Source: JAXLRU01 sp046330935 | GTDB taxonomy: Bacteria > Actinomycetota > Actinomycetes > Actinomycetales > Kineosporiaceae | NCBI GenBank assembly: GCA_046330935.1 | Contig: JAXLRU010000006.1 | Span: 124,001 to 188,000 of the forward strand | DNA length: 64,000 nucleotides | Direction: 5' to 3' | Shown: positions 37,347 to 45,454 of the stretch, in pieces | How positions within the stretch are numbered: the stretch's first letter is position 1 | Layout: each line of letters begins with the position of its first letter | Position numbers and translations under genes: made by a program | Notes under the pieces: model-generated | Seen by the model: only the letters and a program-made list of their open reading frames with translations | The model's database searches: none | What the model was told of the DNA's origin: nothing

Positions 37347-39926
37347 GTGACCTCGCCCGATCCGGCGCCCGCCGGCGTCACGGAGCTCGACGAGTCGCAC
37401 GCAGCATCGCCTGCGGACAGTGACGACGCGGCCACGTCCGGCGATCCCGACCCGTCGCCCTCCGCGGACCGCCCGGCGGAGGCGGCGCCCACGGCTACCG
37501 ACGCCGACACCGACGCTGACGAGGCCACTGACGCCGACGACACCGAGGAGCACCGCGACGACGTGGCGGAGGCTCCCGAGGACGCGGCGGGGCCCGAGGC
37601 CGGAGCGCAGGAGACGTCGGATCCCGACGCCGAGCCCGAACCCGACGCCGATCCCGACGCCGACGTCCGGCCCGAAACAGAGGCCGCCCCAGAGCCCCCG
37701 GCGCAGTCGGATCCCGAGCCCCAGGCGCAGCCCGACCCCGCACCCGAGCCGCCAGCTGACTTCGAGTCCGAGGCGCTGGCCGAGCGCGAGCCGACGGCCG
37801 ACGCCGAGCCGACGGCTGAAGCCGAGCCGACGGCCGAAGCCGAGCCGACGGCCGACGCCGAGCCGACGGCTGAAGCCGAGCCGACGGCCGAAGCCGAGCC
37901 GACGGCCGACGCCGAGCCGACGGCTGCGCCCGATGCCCCGCTCGCTCAGGACTCCGCGGCAACCCCCGAACCCGAGGCGCACCAGGACAGCCCCGTCCTC
38001 GACGTCGAACCCGACGCGGGGCGCGAGCAGCCCTCGGTTCCCGACGAGACGCCGGGGACGAGCACGGCCGCGACCACCGCAGCCGAGGCGAGCGCACCCG
38101 TGCCCGCCCTCCCGGTGGCGCCGGCCGGCCCACCGGCGCCGGCACCGTGGGTCACGAGCTTCACCGCCGACCTCTTCCAGCCCGCGGCCGCTCGCGAACC
38201 GCAGGAGCCCGCGCCCGCCGCCACCGAGGAGACGCGCTCCTCACCCGCGCCGGAGCGGGCCGCGCCCGCCGAGCCCTCTCCCCCGGCTGCCCCAGCCGCC
38301 TCCCTTCCCCCCACGGCACCTGCTGCCCCCACGCCCCTGCCCGCAGCCGTCACCCCCCCGGCGCCCGCACCCGTCGTCGCGGCACCCGCACCCGTCGTCG
38401 CGGCACCCGCACCCGTGGTCCCGGCACCCGCACCCGTCGTCGCGACGCCCCCGCCCGTGGTCCCGGCACCCGCCACGCCCCGTGCCACGACGCCGGTGTC
38501 GACCCGCCCGTCCCCGGTGTCGCCGTCGCGCACGGCGCCGGCGCACCCGGCGCCGTCGCGACCGGCCGGCCCGACCCGTTCCCCGGGGGACGGTCTCCCG
38601 CGCCCGCATGCGCGGCACTCCCGCTACTCACGGCTGGGTTCGGCAGGGCAGCGCGCGTTCCTCGCGGCGGTCACGTCGGTGGCGACGATCCTGGCGACAC
38701 TGACGGTGGTCCTGCTCGCCCCGGCGGGCGGCGCGGGGGACGTCACGCTCGCGGCCCCGACACCCACGCCGACCACGACGGTCTCGACGGTCACCCGCAG
38801 CCTGCTCGCGCCGTCGGCGACCCTGCCGGGAACGACGCGGCTGACCTGGCCCGAGCAGGGGCAGGCCGCCGTCGCGGTCCTCGACGCCGACGGGAACGCG
38901 CGCAGTCTCGGGAGCTCGGGCGCCGACGAGCCGGTGCCGATCGCGAGCGTGGCGAAGGTGATGACCGCCTACCTCGTGCTGCGCGACCACCCGTTGGCCG
39001 CGGGCGAGGACGGTCCCACGATGGTGGTGACGGCGGAAGAGGCCCGTGCCTACGGCCGACAGCGGGCGCAGCTGCTGTCGGTGGTGCGCCTGCGGGCCGG
39101 CCAGGCACTCAGCCAGCGCGACGCGCTGAAGGCGCTCCTGATCGCCAGCGCCGACAACGTGGCCCACATCCTGGCCCGGTGGGACGCGGGCAGCAGCGAG
39201 GCGTTCGTGCGCAAGATGAACGCGGAGGCGGCGGCGCTGGGCATGCGCAAGACGCGGTTCACGGACCCGTCGGGGCTGGAGAGCAGCACCGTCAGCACCG
39301 CGTCGGATCTCCTGCTCCTCGCGCGCGAGGCCCTGCAGCTGCCCGATCTGGTGTCGATCGCGGGCATCGAGCGCACCACCCTCCCGGTGGAGGGCAGGAT
39401 CGACAACTACAACACCCTTCTGGGCCGCAGCGGCGTCTTCGGGATCAAGACCGGTTCGACGACGGCGGCGGGTGGCTGCCTGATGTGGGCGGCGAAGCGG
39501 CGCCCCGCGGGCGCCCGGCCCGGCGACCCCGACGTCGTCGTCATCGGCGCCGTGCTCGGTCAGCCCGGCAACCTCTCCACGATGCTCGTGAAGGTGACGT
39601 CGGTCAGCGACCGCCTGGTGCGCGACGCGGGAGCGGCGCTGCGGCGGTGGACGGTCCTCCCGGCGGGCACCCCCGTCGCCACGCTGACGGACACGCTGTC
39701 CACGGGCGCGACGGGCTCGCGGACGCTGGTCACCGCGGCCGACCTGGACGTCCTCGCGTGGCCGGGCACCCGGCTGGAGCTGGAGGTGACGGTGGGCGAG
39801 GACGGCACGGGCACGGTGGCGGCCACCGGTGAGGGCGTGCAGGGCGGCGTGGCGCTCGTCCCCGCCCCCTCCCCCGAGGCGTCGCCGACGCTCAGCGCGC
39901 CAACCAGCGCAACCGCGGGCGGGTGA
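37347..39926 (+). CDS. D-alanyl-D-alanine carboxypeptidase with ~435-residue disordered cytoplasmic arm
   Basis: Type II membrane protein of 859 residues. Residues 1-230 are rich in Asp, Glu, Pro and Ala and include seven EPTA(D/E)A hexapeptides. Residues 230-430 are Pro/Ala-rich with PAPVV repeats. A single membrane helix follows at ~438-460 (FLAAVTSVATILATLTVVLLA), then an S11 peptidase domain: S534-x-x-K537 (ASVAK), SADN at 601-604 and K701-T-G. In the second motif Asp stands where SxN usually has Asn. C-terminal beta domains follow. GGAGGAG precedes the GTG start. The N-terminal arm is cytoplasmic and could bind divisome or cytoskeletal partners (inference). The 3' end overlaps the MprF-like gene by 35 bp. 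Confidence 0.9.
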   Translation: MTSPDPAPAGVTELDESHAASPADSDDAATSGDPDPSPSADRPAEAAPTATDADTDADEATDADDTEEHRDDVAEAPEDAAGPEAGAQETSDPDAEPEPDADPDADVRPETEAAPEPPAQSDPEPQAQPDPAPEPPADFESEALAEREPTADAEPTAEAEPTAEAEPTADAEPTAEAEPTAEAEPTADAEPTAAPDAPLAQDSAATPEPEAHQDSPVLDVEPDAGREQPSVPDETPGTSTAATTAAEASAPVPALPVAPAGPPAPAPWVTSFTADLFQPAAAREPQEPAPAATEETRSSPAPERAAPAEPSPPAAPAASLPPTAPAAPTPLPAAVTPPAPAPVVAAPAPVVAAPAPVVPAPAPVVATPPPVVPAPATPRATTPVSTRPSPVSPSRTAPAHPAPSRPAGPTRSPGDGLPRPHARHSRYSRLGSAGQRAFLAAVTSVATILATLTVVLLAPAGGAGDVTLAAPTPTPTTTVSTVTRSLLAPSATLPGTTRLTWPEQGQAAVAVLDADGNARSLGSSGADEPVPIASVAKVMTAYLVLRDHPLAAGEDGPTMVVTAEEARAYGRQRAQLLSVVRLRAGQALSQRDALKALLIASADNVAHILARWDAGSSEAFVRKMNAEAAALGMRKTRFTDPSGLESSTVSTASDLLLLAREALQLPDLVSIAGIERTTLPVEGRIDNYNTLLGRSGVFGIKTGSTTAAGGCLMWAAKRRPAGARPGDPDVVVIGAVLGQPGNLSTMLVKVTSVSDRLVRDAGAALRRWTVLPAGTPVATLTDTLSTGATGSRTLVTAADLDVLAWPGTRLELEVTVGEDGTGTVAATGEGVQGGVALVPAPSPEASPTLSAPTSATAGG
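37788..37931 (+). repeat. 18-bp coding tandem repeat (EPTADA/EPTAEA)
   Basis: Eight 18-bp units beginning GAGCCGACGGC, the last diverged. A 54-bp higher-order period is visible as Asp-Glu-Glu variants in the fifth residue. Units are near-identical at the DNA level, including synonymous GCT/GCC alternation. That implies recent expansion and probable length variation among strains. Confidence 0.9.
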
Positions 39927-41646
39927 GGAACGCCTCCGCCTCCAGCGCCGCGACGGCGACACGGGGCAGGTCGGAGGCGCGCTCGAAGCACAGGAACCGC
40001 GGCTGCCACTGGGGTTCGTACTTGGCGTTGGCCCGGTACAGCGACTCGATCTGCCACCACCGCGAGGCGAACAGCAGCGCCTGGCGCCACACCCGCAGGA
40101 CGGGCCCGGCGCCCACCTTCGACCCGCGCTCGAAGGCCGAGCGGAACACGGCGAAGTTCAGCGAGACCCGCGTGACCCCCCAGGGCTTGACGGCCTCCAC
40201 CAGGGCGGCGACCGCGAATTCGACGGTGCCGTTCTCGCTGCCCCGGCTGCGCCGCATGACGTCGAGGGACAGGCCGTCACGCCCCCACGGCACGTAGGTG
40301 AGGACGGCGACCAGGGCGCCCGAGTCGTCGCGCACCCGGGTGACGACGAGGTCGGGGTCCACGGCCTCGCCGATGCGACCCAGGGCCATCGAGAAGCCGC
40401 GCTCGACGTCCCCGCCGCGCAGCGCCTCGGCGGCGGTCGCGAGCTCGGCCCGCGCCGCGTCGTCGAGGTCGCGCTGGCGGGTGACCTCGGCGGTGTACCC
40501 GGCGCGGCGCACGCGGTTGACGGCCTGGCGCACCCCGCGCATGCTGCGGCCCTCGAGGCTGAACTCGGTGAGGTCGAGCACCGCCTCGTCGCCCAGCTCG
40601 AACGCGTCGAAGCCCATGCGGGTGTAGGCCAGCGCCGCCGCCTCGGAGCAGCCGATGACGCCGGGCGTCCAGGCGTGGGCCTTGGCCTCGGCCAACCACT
40701 CGGCGATCGCCTGGGGCCACGCCTCGGGGTCGCCCAGGGGGTCACCCGAGGCGAGGGTGACCCCGCCGACGACCCGGTAGACGACCGCCGCCTTGCCGGA
40801 CCTGCTGAACACGGCGGCCTTGTCGTCGCGGAGGGCGAAGTAGCCGAGGGAGTCGCGCTCCCCGTGCCGCTCGAGCAGCTCGCGCAGGCGCTCCTGGTCG
40901 GCCGCGAGCGCCCGCTGCCGGTGCCGGGGCGGGGCGAGGAACGCCAGCAGCGTGAGCAGCGCGACGGCGGAGCCCAGCCCGGCCAGCACCAGTTGCGTGA
41001 CCTGCGACCAGCCGGGGTGGGGGTAGGTGAGCACGGGGGCGAAGCCGACGAGGCCCGAGAGCACCTCGACGAGCCTGTCGCCCCAGGCGGCCTCGGGGGC
41101 GGTGCGCGTGCTGAGCAGCAGCCCGACGCCGACGGCCACGGCGAGGCTGACCAGGAACACCCGCAGGACGACGAAGCGGGAGGACGGGTCGGACAGGGCG
41201 GTGAAGTCGCGTCGGGCCCAGACGAGCACCGCCAGGAGCACGAGGTAGAGCGCGGCGACGGAGTACCGCTCGGTCCGCACGTGCGCGAGGGTGCCGATGC
41301 CGACGGCGACGACGAGCAGGCGCCACGCGCGCCGCTTGCGGCGGGTCAGCGCGGTCGCCAGCACGAGCATCGCGGCGGCGCCTGCGGCCGCGACGACGTA
41401 GGCGAGCGCGTCGAACACCACCTCGCCGGTGCGGGAGCGGGCCAGGCGCGACTCCGGGGAGAGCAGCCCGAGCACCGAGTACAGGGCGGCGAGGCGGACC
41501 ATCCACGCGACGACGCGGGGGATGCGCGGGCGCCAGGCCCGGGTCAGCTTGTCGGCGCGTTCGAGGAGCGGCGAGCGCTCCAGGTCCTCCGCGGGACCCT
41601 CAGGGGTCCCTGCCTGCGCGCCCACCGCGGGCTGCCCCGTGCTCAC
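39892..41646 (-). CDS. MprF/LysX-like phosphatidylglycerol aminoacyltransferase (DUF2156)
   Basis: Integral membrane protein of 584 residues: about seven helices in the first 260 residues, then a DUF2156 GNAT-like catalytic domain (~265-575). Landmarks are LGYFALRDDKAAVFS, VVGGVTLASGDPLGDP, YKMGFDAFELG-like YTRMGFDAFELGDEAVL, EGRSMRGVRQAVNR, GFSMALGR and VSLNFAVFRSAFERG. Homologues transfer lysine or alanine from tRNA to phosphatidylglycerol and lower surface negative charge. The fused lysyl-tRNA synthetase of mycobacterial LysX is absent. The GTG at 41646 has a TAGACT box exactly 6 nt upstream. The amino acid used is unknown. Confidence 0.87.
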   Translation of the reverse strand: MSTGQPAVGAQAGTPEGPAEDLERSPLLERADKLTRAWRPRIPRVVAWMVRLAALYSVLGLLSPESRLARSRTGEVVFDALAYVVAAAGAAAMLVLATALTRRKRRAWRLLVVAVGIGTLAHVRTERYSVAALYLVLLAVLVWARRDFTALSDPSSRFVVLRVFLVSLAVAVGVGLLLSTRTAPEAAWGDRLVEVLSGLVGFAPVLTYPHPGWSQVTQLVLAGLGSAVALLTLLAFLAPPRHRQRALAADQERLRELLERHGERDSLGYFALRDDKAAVFSRSGKAAVVYRVVGGVTLASGDPLGDPEAWPQAIAEWLAEAKAHAWTPGVIGCSEAAALAYTRMGFDAFELGDEAVLDLTEFSLEGRSMRGVRQAVNRVRRAGYTAEVTRQRDLDDAARAELATAAEALRGGDVERGFSMALGRIGEAVDPDLVVTRVRDDSGALVAVLTYVPWGRDGLSLDVMRRSRGSENGTVEFAVAALVEAVKPWGVTRVSLNFAVFRSAFERGSKVGAGPVLRVWRQALLFASRWWQIESLYRANAKYEPQWQPRFLCFERASDLPRVAVAALEAEAFLTRPRLRWLAR

Positions 41647-41652
41647 CCGGCC

Positions 41653-41658
41653 AGTCTA
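41653..41658 (-). promoter_or_regulatory. Leaderless-type -10 box of the MprF-like gene
   Basis: Minus-strand TAGACT, then GGCCGG, then GTG. No Shine-Dalgarno sequence is present. Confidence 0.55.
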
Positions 41659-41729
41659 GGGACGCACCGGCCGCGCCCCGTCCGCGCGCGGTCCCGCCGC
41701 TGCCACGCAGGCGCGGGGCCGGACGCCGA

Positions 41730-41763
41730 GGAGGGCCGCACCCGGTGACGGGTGCGGCCCTCC
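41730..41763 (-). terminator. Strong hairpin after the beta-helix protein gene
   Basis: A perfect 14-bp stem, GGAGGGCCGCACCC at 41730-41743 with GGGTGCGGCCCTCC at 41750-41763, and a 6-nt loop GGTGAC. It begins 18 nt past the stop at 41782 and isolates that gene from the MprF-like gene downstream. Confidence 0.75.
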
Positions 41764-41781
41764 GGACGTCGACGACGGGGG

Positions 41782-42825
41782 TCAGTACCGACCGTTGCCG
41801 TAGCGGCCGTAGGCGAACCACGCCGGGGTCTTGTACGCGGCGCAGCTACCGACACCCGACAGCGAGGGGAAGCCGCTCAGCTTGCTGCCGGTCCCGAGCA
41901 CGAGCGACTTGTCCAGGTCGAAGACGCTCATGCTCGCGCGGAACATGTAGTTCTTCTCCATGCGGTTGCTCTTGGTCGTGACCTTGTTCACGTAGACGAT
42001 CGTGGTCTGGGGGCTCTTGCTGAAGCCGGCGCGCGAGGAGCCCAGCAGGTTGCCCTTGATCGTGTTGTTGCGCACGTTGCCGTGGAGCAGGATCTGGCGC
42101 CCGCCCTCGATGATCGTGTTGTTCTCGACCTTGACGCCCCAGGGACCGAGCGCGCCGATCTGGCCACCGTTGCCGAGCTTCACGCCCACCCCGTTGGGGT
42201 GGTCGAAGATCAGGTTGTGATCGAGCATGCCGCCGGTGGAGGAGTTGCCCGCGAAGTTCACGTAGATGTTGTGGTCCTGGTTGGGACGCGTCGTCTTGCC
42301 CGCATTGTGGACGCAGTTGTAGGCGAAGCGGAATCCGCGCGGGGAGGACTTCGTGCTGCTGGCGATGGTGACGTTGGAGTACCCGCCGGTGACTCGGGAG
42401 TCGAAGAACTCGTTGTCCGAGACGATCCAGCCGGTCCCGCCGGCGATCCACAGCGCCTCGGCTCCCATGACGCCGGCCTTCACCCGCAGCTTGGACACGC
42501 GCCAGTAGTCGGCGTCCAGCAGCCGGATCGTCCCCACGATCAGGGGTCGGTTGGAGGGGTCGGCGGCGGTCACCGTGATGGGGGCGCCGGAGGTCCCGCG
42601 GTGCTCGGCCACCCGGATCGTGCCCACGTTGTAGGTGCCGGGAGCCAGCTTCAGCACATCGCCCGGACGCAGCGCGAACATGAGGTCCTGCAGGTTGTCG
42701 CCCGGGTGGGCGGTGGTGACGGTGCCTGCGTACGCCGGTGCGGCGCCGACAGTTCCGGGCAGGGCCGCGGCGAGCCCGCAGGAGGCCGCGGCAAGCGTGA
42801 CAGCGAGAAGACGGCGAACAGACAT
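41782..42825 (-). CDS. Secreted right-handed parallel beta-helix protein
   Basis: Exported protein of 347 residues. The signal peptide is SVRRLLAVTLAAASCGLAAALP, with cleavage near YAGTV or GAAPAYA. The body has the repeating short strands and Asn ladders of pectate-lyase-like beta-helices: LRPGDVLKLAPGTYN, GAPITVTAADPSNRPLIVG, VSDNEFFDSR, LDHNLIFDHPNGVGVKLGN, VENNTIIEGGRQILLHG and NNTIKGNLLGS. This resembles chondroitinase-B-type polysaccharide lyases or viral-type spikes. No catalytic Lys/Arg pair could be assigned. Base composition is visibly less G/C-rich than its neighbours, hinting at a different history. The ATG start lacks a clear ribosome-binding site. Confidence 0.82.
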   Translation of the reverse strand: MSVRRLLAVTLAAASCGLAAALPGTVGAAPAYAGTVTTAHPGDNLQDLMFALRPGDVLKLAPGTYNVGTIRVAEHRGTSGAPITVTAADPSNRPLIVGTIRLLDADYWRVSKLRVKAGVMGAEALWIAGGTGWIVSDNEFFDSRVTGGYSNVTIASSTKSSPRGFRFAYNCVHNAGKTTRPNQDHNIYVNFAGNSSTGGMLDHNLIFDHPNGVGVKLGNGGQIGALGPWGVKVENNTIIEGGRQILLHGNVRNNTIKGNLLGSSRAGFSKSPQTTIVYVNKVTTKSNRMEKNYMFRASMSVFDLDKSLVLGTGSKLSGFPSLSGVGSCAAYKTPAWFAYGRYGNGRY

Positions 42826-42929
42826 GGGCAAGATTTCGGGGCCGAACAAGATGGCCTTGAGGGCCTTGTCGGCGCATCACCCGCGGGGCTGCGCCGTCCG
42901 GGTGCCGCTTTGACGAAGGGTGAGCCCGG

Positions 42930-43289
42930 TCACTCCGCCGACGACGACACCGACACCTCGACGGCCGCCGACTCGGCGGGGCCGCCGTGCTGCTGGCGCA
43001 GGCGACCGTCGGAGAAGATCGCCACGAGGTCGTCGACGACGCGGCCGGACTCGGCGGGGTGGCGGAACGGTCGGCCCTGGGCGAGCTGGTAGGAGTTGCG
43101 CCGCCCGACCCGCGTGTGGGTGAGGTACCCGGCGGCCTCGAGGTCGGCCACGATGAGCTGCGCGGCGCGCTCGGTGATCCCGACCCGCGCCGCGATGTCA
43201 CGCATGCGGACGTCGGGGTCCTCGGCGATGGCCAGCAGCACGTGACCGTGATTGCTGAGGAACGTCCAGGATCGTTCGCCGGATGCCAT
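42930..43289 (-). CDS. Winged helix-turn-helix regulator (ArsR/MarR-like)
   Basis: Small DNA-binding protein of 119 residues. The wing domain reads TFLSNHGHVLLAIAEDPDVRMRD, IAARVGITERAAQLIVADLEAAGYL and HTRVGRRNSYQL, the layout of ArsR/MarR-type repressors. The C-terminus, acidic and Ser-rich, may dimerise. The ATG at 43289 lies 6 nt from a TACCCT box (leaderless). It is divergent from the first beta-carbonic anhydrase gene with 210 nt between starts, which suggests, without proof, that it controls that promoter. No metal-binding cysteines are visible. Confidence 0.83.
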   Translation of the reverse strand: MASGERSWTFLSNHGHVLLAIAEDPDVRMRDIAARVGITERAAQLIVADLEAAGYLTHTRVGRRNSYQLAQGRPFRHPAESGRVVDDLVAIFSDGRLRQQHGGPAESAAVEVSVSSSAE

Positions 43290-43295
43290 GACCGC

Positions 43296-43301
43296 AGGGT
43301 A
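43296..43301 (-). promoter_or_regulatory. Leaderless-type -10 box of the winged-helix regulator
   Basis: Minus-strand TACCCT, then GCGGTC, then ATG of the regulator. Confidence 0.5.
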
Positions 43302-43352
43302 GCCCGACGTCCGGACGGCAGCAGGCCAACCCGCCGGGCAGGGACGGGGTCT

Positions 43353-43382
43353 ACGACACGACACGGAATTCCGGAATACTGT
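43353..43382 (+). promoter_or_regulatory. Promoter of carbonic anhydrase 1 with palindromic spacer
   Basis: A possible -35 ACGACA (43353-43358) is 18 bp from a -10 TACTGT (43377-43382). The spacer holds two interlocked palindromes, CGGAATTCCG (43364-43373) and ATTCCGGAAT (43368-43377). A site here would block polymerase, and the divergent regulator is the nearest candidate. The leader to the ATG at 43500 would be about 110 nt. Confidence 0.45.
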
Positions 43383-43499
43383 CCCGCCGGTGGGCGACGC
43401 GGCCCGCAGGTACGCCGCGGCCGGCGCACCGACCGGGACCAGTGGCACCGGTCGAGGGCGGCTCCGGCTGCGACGATCGTCCTCGGAGGAGGAGGCCCG

Positions 43500-44156
43500 A
43501 TGTCCAACCACGATTCCTCGCCGTCCCCCGCACAGGCGTGGGACGCCCTGATCGAGGGCAACGCCCGGTTCGTCGAGGGGCGCACCCGCCACCCGCACCA
43601 GGACGCCGACCGGCGTTCCACGGTCGCCACCGGCCAGACCCCGTTCGCGGTGGTGCTCGGCTGCATGGACTCCCGCGTGCCCGTCGAGATCGTCTTCGAC
43701 CAGGGCCTGGGCGACCTCGCGGTCGTGCGTTCGGCCGGGCACGCCGTCGGCAACTCGGTGCTCGGCTCGGTCGAGTTCGGCGTCAGCGCCCTGGGCGCCT
43801 CCCTCGTGGTGGTCCTGGGCCACGAGTCGTGCGGCGCCGTGAAGGCCACGCTCGCAGCGCACCACAGCGGCACCCTGCCCGGCGGCTTCGTCCGCGACGT
43901 CGTCGAGCACGTTCACGCGAGCATGGTGGGCGCGCTGGCGAAGGCCGACGGCGAGCTCACCGCCGACGCCCTCGGCGTCGAGCACGCCCGGCGCACGGCC
44001 AGCCTCCTCGTGGAGCGCAGCCCGATGATCCACGCTGCGGTCGAGTCCGGCGCCTGCGCCGTCGTCGGTGCCGTCTACGGCCTCAGCGACGGGCGCGTGC
44101 GCCTGGTGGAGGCCATCGGCGCGCTCTCCGAGGGGCGCGTCCCCGCGCGGGCCTGA
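43500..44156 (+). CDS. Beta-class carbonic anhydrase (copy 1)
   Basis: Zinc enzyme interconverting CO2 and bicarbonate, 218 residues, cytoplasmic. Zinc ligands are C55 (CMDSR, with the D57-R59 dyad), H108 and C111 (GHESCGAV). SVLGSVEFGVSALGASLVVVLGH and the helical LIEGNARFVEGRTRHPHQD entry are typical of the beta family. A run of GGAGGAGGAGG precedes the ATG. The copy at 51197 shares the block FAVVLGCMDSRVPVEIVFDQ exactly, so the two are recent paralogs. This copy lies next to a regulator rather than a transporter. Confidence 0.95.
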   Translation: MSNHDSSPSPAQAWDALIEGNARFVEGRTRHPHQDADRRSTVATGQTPFAVVLGCMDSRVPVEIVFDQGLGDLAVVRSAGHAVGNSVLGSVEFGVSALGASLVVVLGHESCGAVKATLAAHHSGTLPGGFVRDVVEHVHASMVGALAKADGELTADALGVEHARRTASLLVERSPMIHAAVESGACAVVGAVYGLSDGRVRLVEAIGALSEGRVPARA

Positions 44157-44182
44157 GCGCGGGGCCGCCGCTGGGCGGACCG

Positions 44183-44830
44183 CTACCAGGGCACCACGAT
44201 CGCGTCGGCCCGGTCCCGGGACTCCTGGACGAGCACGGCGTTCGGGTCGTCCACGGCGGCCACCCACGAGGCCGCGGCCTGCGGTGAGCGCCCGTGCTCC
44301 ACGTGCCGGGCGAGGAGCTGCACGCGCCGGCGAACGTCGTCGGGGGCGAGGAACCACACGACGTCGAGCAGGTCGCGCACCGGCGCCCACGCCCCGCCCA
44401 GCAGCAGGTAGTTGCCCTCGACGACGACCAGCCCCACGCCGTCGGGCACCGTGACGGCGTCATCCACGGGCTCCTCGAGGTGCCGGTCGAAGGCCGGCGC
44501 GGACACGTCCCCGCCCGCCCGCACCCGCTTCAGCAGTGCGACGAACGCCTCGGCGTCGAACGTCTCCGGCGCGCCCTTGCGGTCGGCGAGACCGCGGCGG
44601 GCCAGCTCGGCCTGGCGGAGGTGGAAGCCGTCCATCGGCACCGCCCGCGCGGCACCGGGCCCGACCTCGCGCTCGACGTCGGCCACGAGAGCGGCCGCCA
44701 GGGTGGACTTGCCCGCCCCCGGGGGGCCAACCAGGCCCAGCAGCACCCGGCGCCCGCCGTCCCGCGCCCCCGCGGCGAGGTCCCGGGCGGCCGAGCCGGC
44801 CTGCGCCCGCGAGAGGACCGGCGGGTTCAT
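44183..44830 (-). CDS. P-loop nucleoside/nucleotide kinase family protein
   Basis: Small kinase of 215 residues in the uridine kinase/phosphoribulokinase/pantothenate kinase superfamily, of the YggC/fructose-kinase-like type. Walker A is GPPGAGKST at ~35-43. MDGFHLRQAELARRGLADRKGAPETFDA is the substrate-binding segment of this group. The lid region is SAPAFDRHLEEPVDDAV. VVVEGNYLLL carries a Walker-B-like strand. The substrate is unknown. The ATG overlaps the stop of the upstream methyltransferase gene (ATGA). Its convergent neighbour is carbonic anhydrase 1, 26 nt away. Confidence 0.87.
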   Translation of the reverse strand: MNPPVLSRAQAGSAARDLAAGARDGGRRVLLGLVGPPGAGKSTLAAALVADVEREVGPGAARAVPMDGFHLRQAELARRGLADRKGAPETFDAEAFVALLKRVRAGGDVSAPAFDRHLEEPVDDAVTVPDGVGLVVVEGNYLLLGGAWAPVRDLLDVVWFLAPDDVRRRVQLLARHVEHGRSPQAAASWVAAVDDPNAVLVQESRDRADAIVVPW

Positions 44831-45351
44831 CGGCGCCCGCCGCGCCGGCGCATCCCCACCAGCCGCGGCGTCCGGCAGGCGTAGGCGGCCCACGCCGGGC
44901 CGAACCGGTCGGCGAGGCGACGCTCCTCCACCGACGCCTTGACGTGCAGGACCCCGCTCAGCACGGCCAGCCCTACCAGCGGCTCGGGGCGGCGCCGCAG
45001 CACGGCCGCTCCCCCGCCGGCCATCAACATCCCCAGGTAGAGGGGGTGGCGGGTGAACCGGTAGGCGCTGTGCGTGCGCAGCTCCGCACCCGGACGCGGG
45101 TCGACGAACGGGGTGAGGTCGCGGCCGAGCACCGCCCCGCCCGAGGCGGCCAGCGCACCACCGGCACCCAGGGCGGCCACCGCGCCCGCCAGCACCGGTC
45201 GGGGCAGGCGCCACCGCGCCCGCCCCGGCCACGCCAGCCCCGCCAGGGCCAGCCCCTGGGCGCGGACGAGGGCGTCGGCGCGCCGCGGCGCGCGCAGGCG
45301 GCGGAGCGCGGGTGGCCGGGAAGGGGCGGGGGACGGTGCGGGGACGCTCAC
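44827..45351 (-). CDS. Isoprenylcysteine carboxyl methyltransferase-family (ICMT/PEMT-like) membrane protein
   Basis: Membrane protein of 174 residues. The C-terminal half has the family motif RTHSAYRFTRHPLYLGML, followed by a hydrophobic hairpin and EERRLADRFGPAWAAYACRTPRLV. This is the S-adenosylmethionine-binding ICMT/PEMT-like fold. The N-terminal part is Arg/Ala/Leu-rich with two further helices. The natural substrate in bacteria is unclear. The start is uncertain; the GTG at 45351 is used. It is divergent from fumC and coupled to the kinase downstream. Confidence 0.78.
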   Translation of the reverse strand: MSVPAPSPAPSRPPALRRLRAPRRADALVRAQGLALAGLAWPGRARWRLPRPVLAGAVAALGAGGALAASGGAVLGRDLTPFVDPRPGAELRTHSAYRFTRHPLYLGMLMAGGGAAVLRRRPEPLVGLAVLSGVLHVKASVEERRLADRFGPAWAAYACRTPRLVGMRRRGGRR

Positions 45352-45454
45352 CGGATCAGGTTGCCACCGGCCCGGCGCGCCTGCCCTCCCGACGCGCGTC
45401 GACGGCGGCACGCGCCGAGCATGGGGCGGGAGCAGCGCGGAGAGGAGGTCCACC

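Noticed and set aside
37788..37931. CRISPR-like array because of the regular 18-bp period
   Set aside because: The repeats are contiguous without spacers, keep the reading frame and encode EPTADA hexapeptides inside a carboxypeptidase gene.
39892..41646. Bifunctional LysX (MprF fused to lysyl-tRNA synthetase)
   Set aside because: The protein ends after the DUF2156 domain at 584 residues, and no class II synthetase motifs follow.
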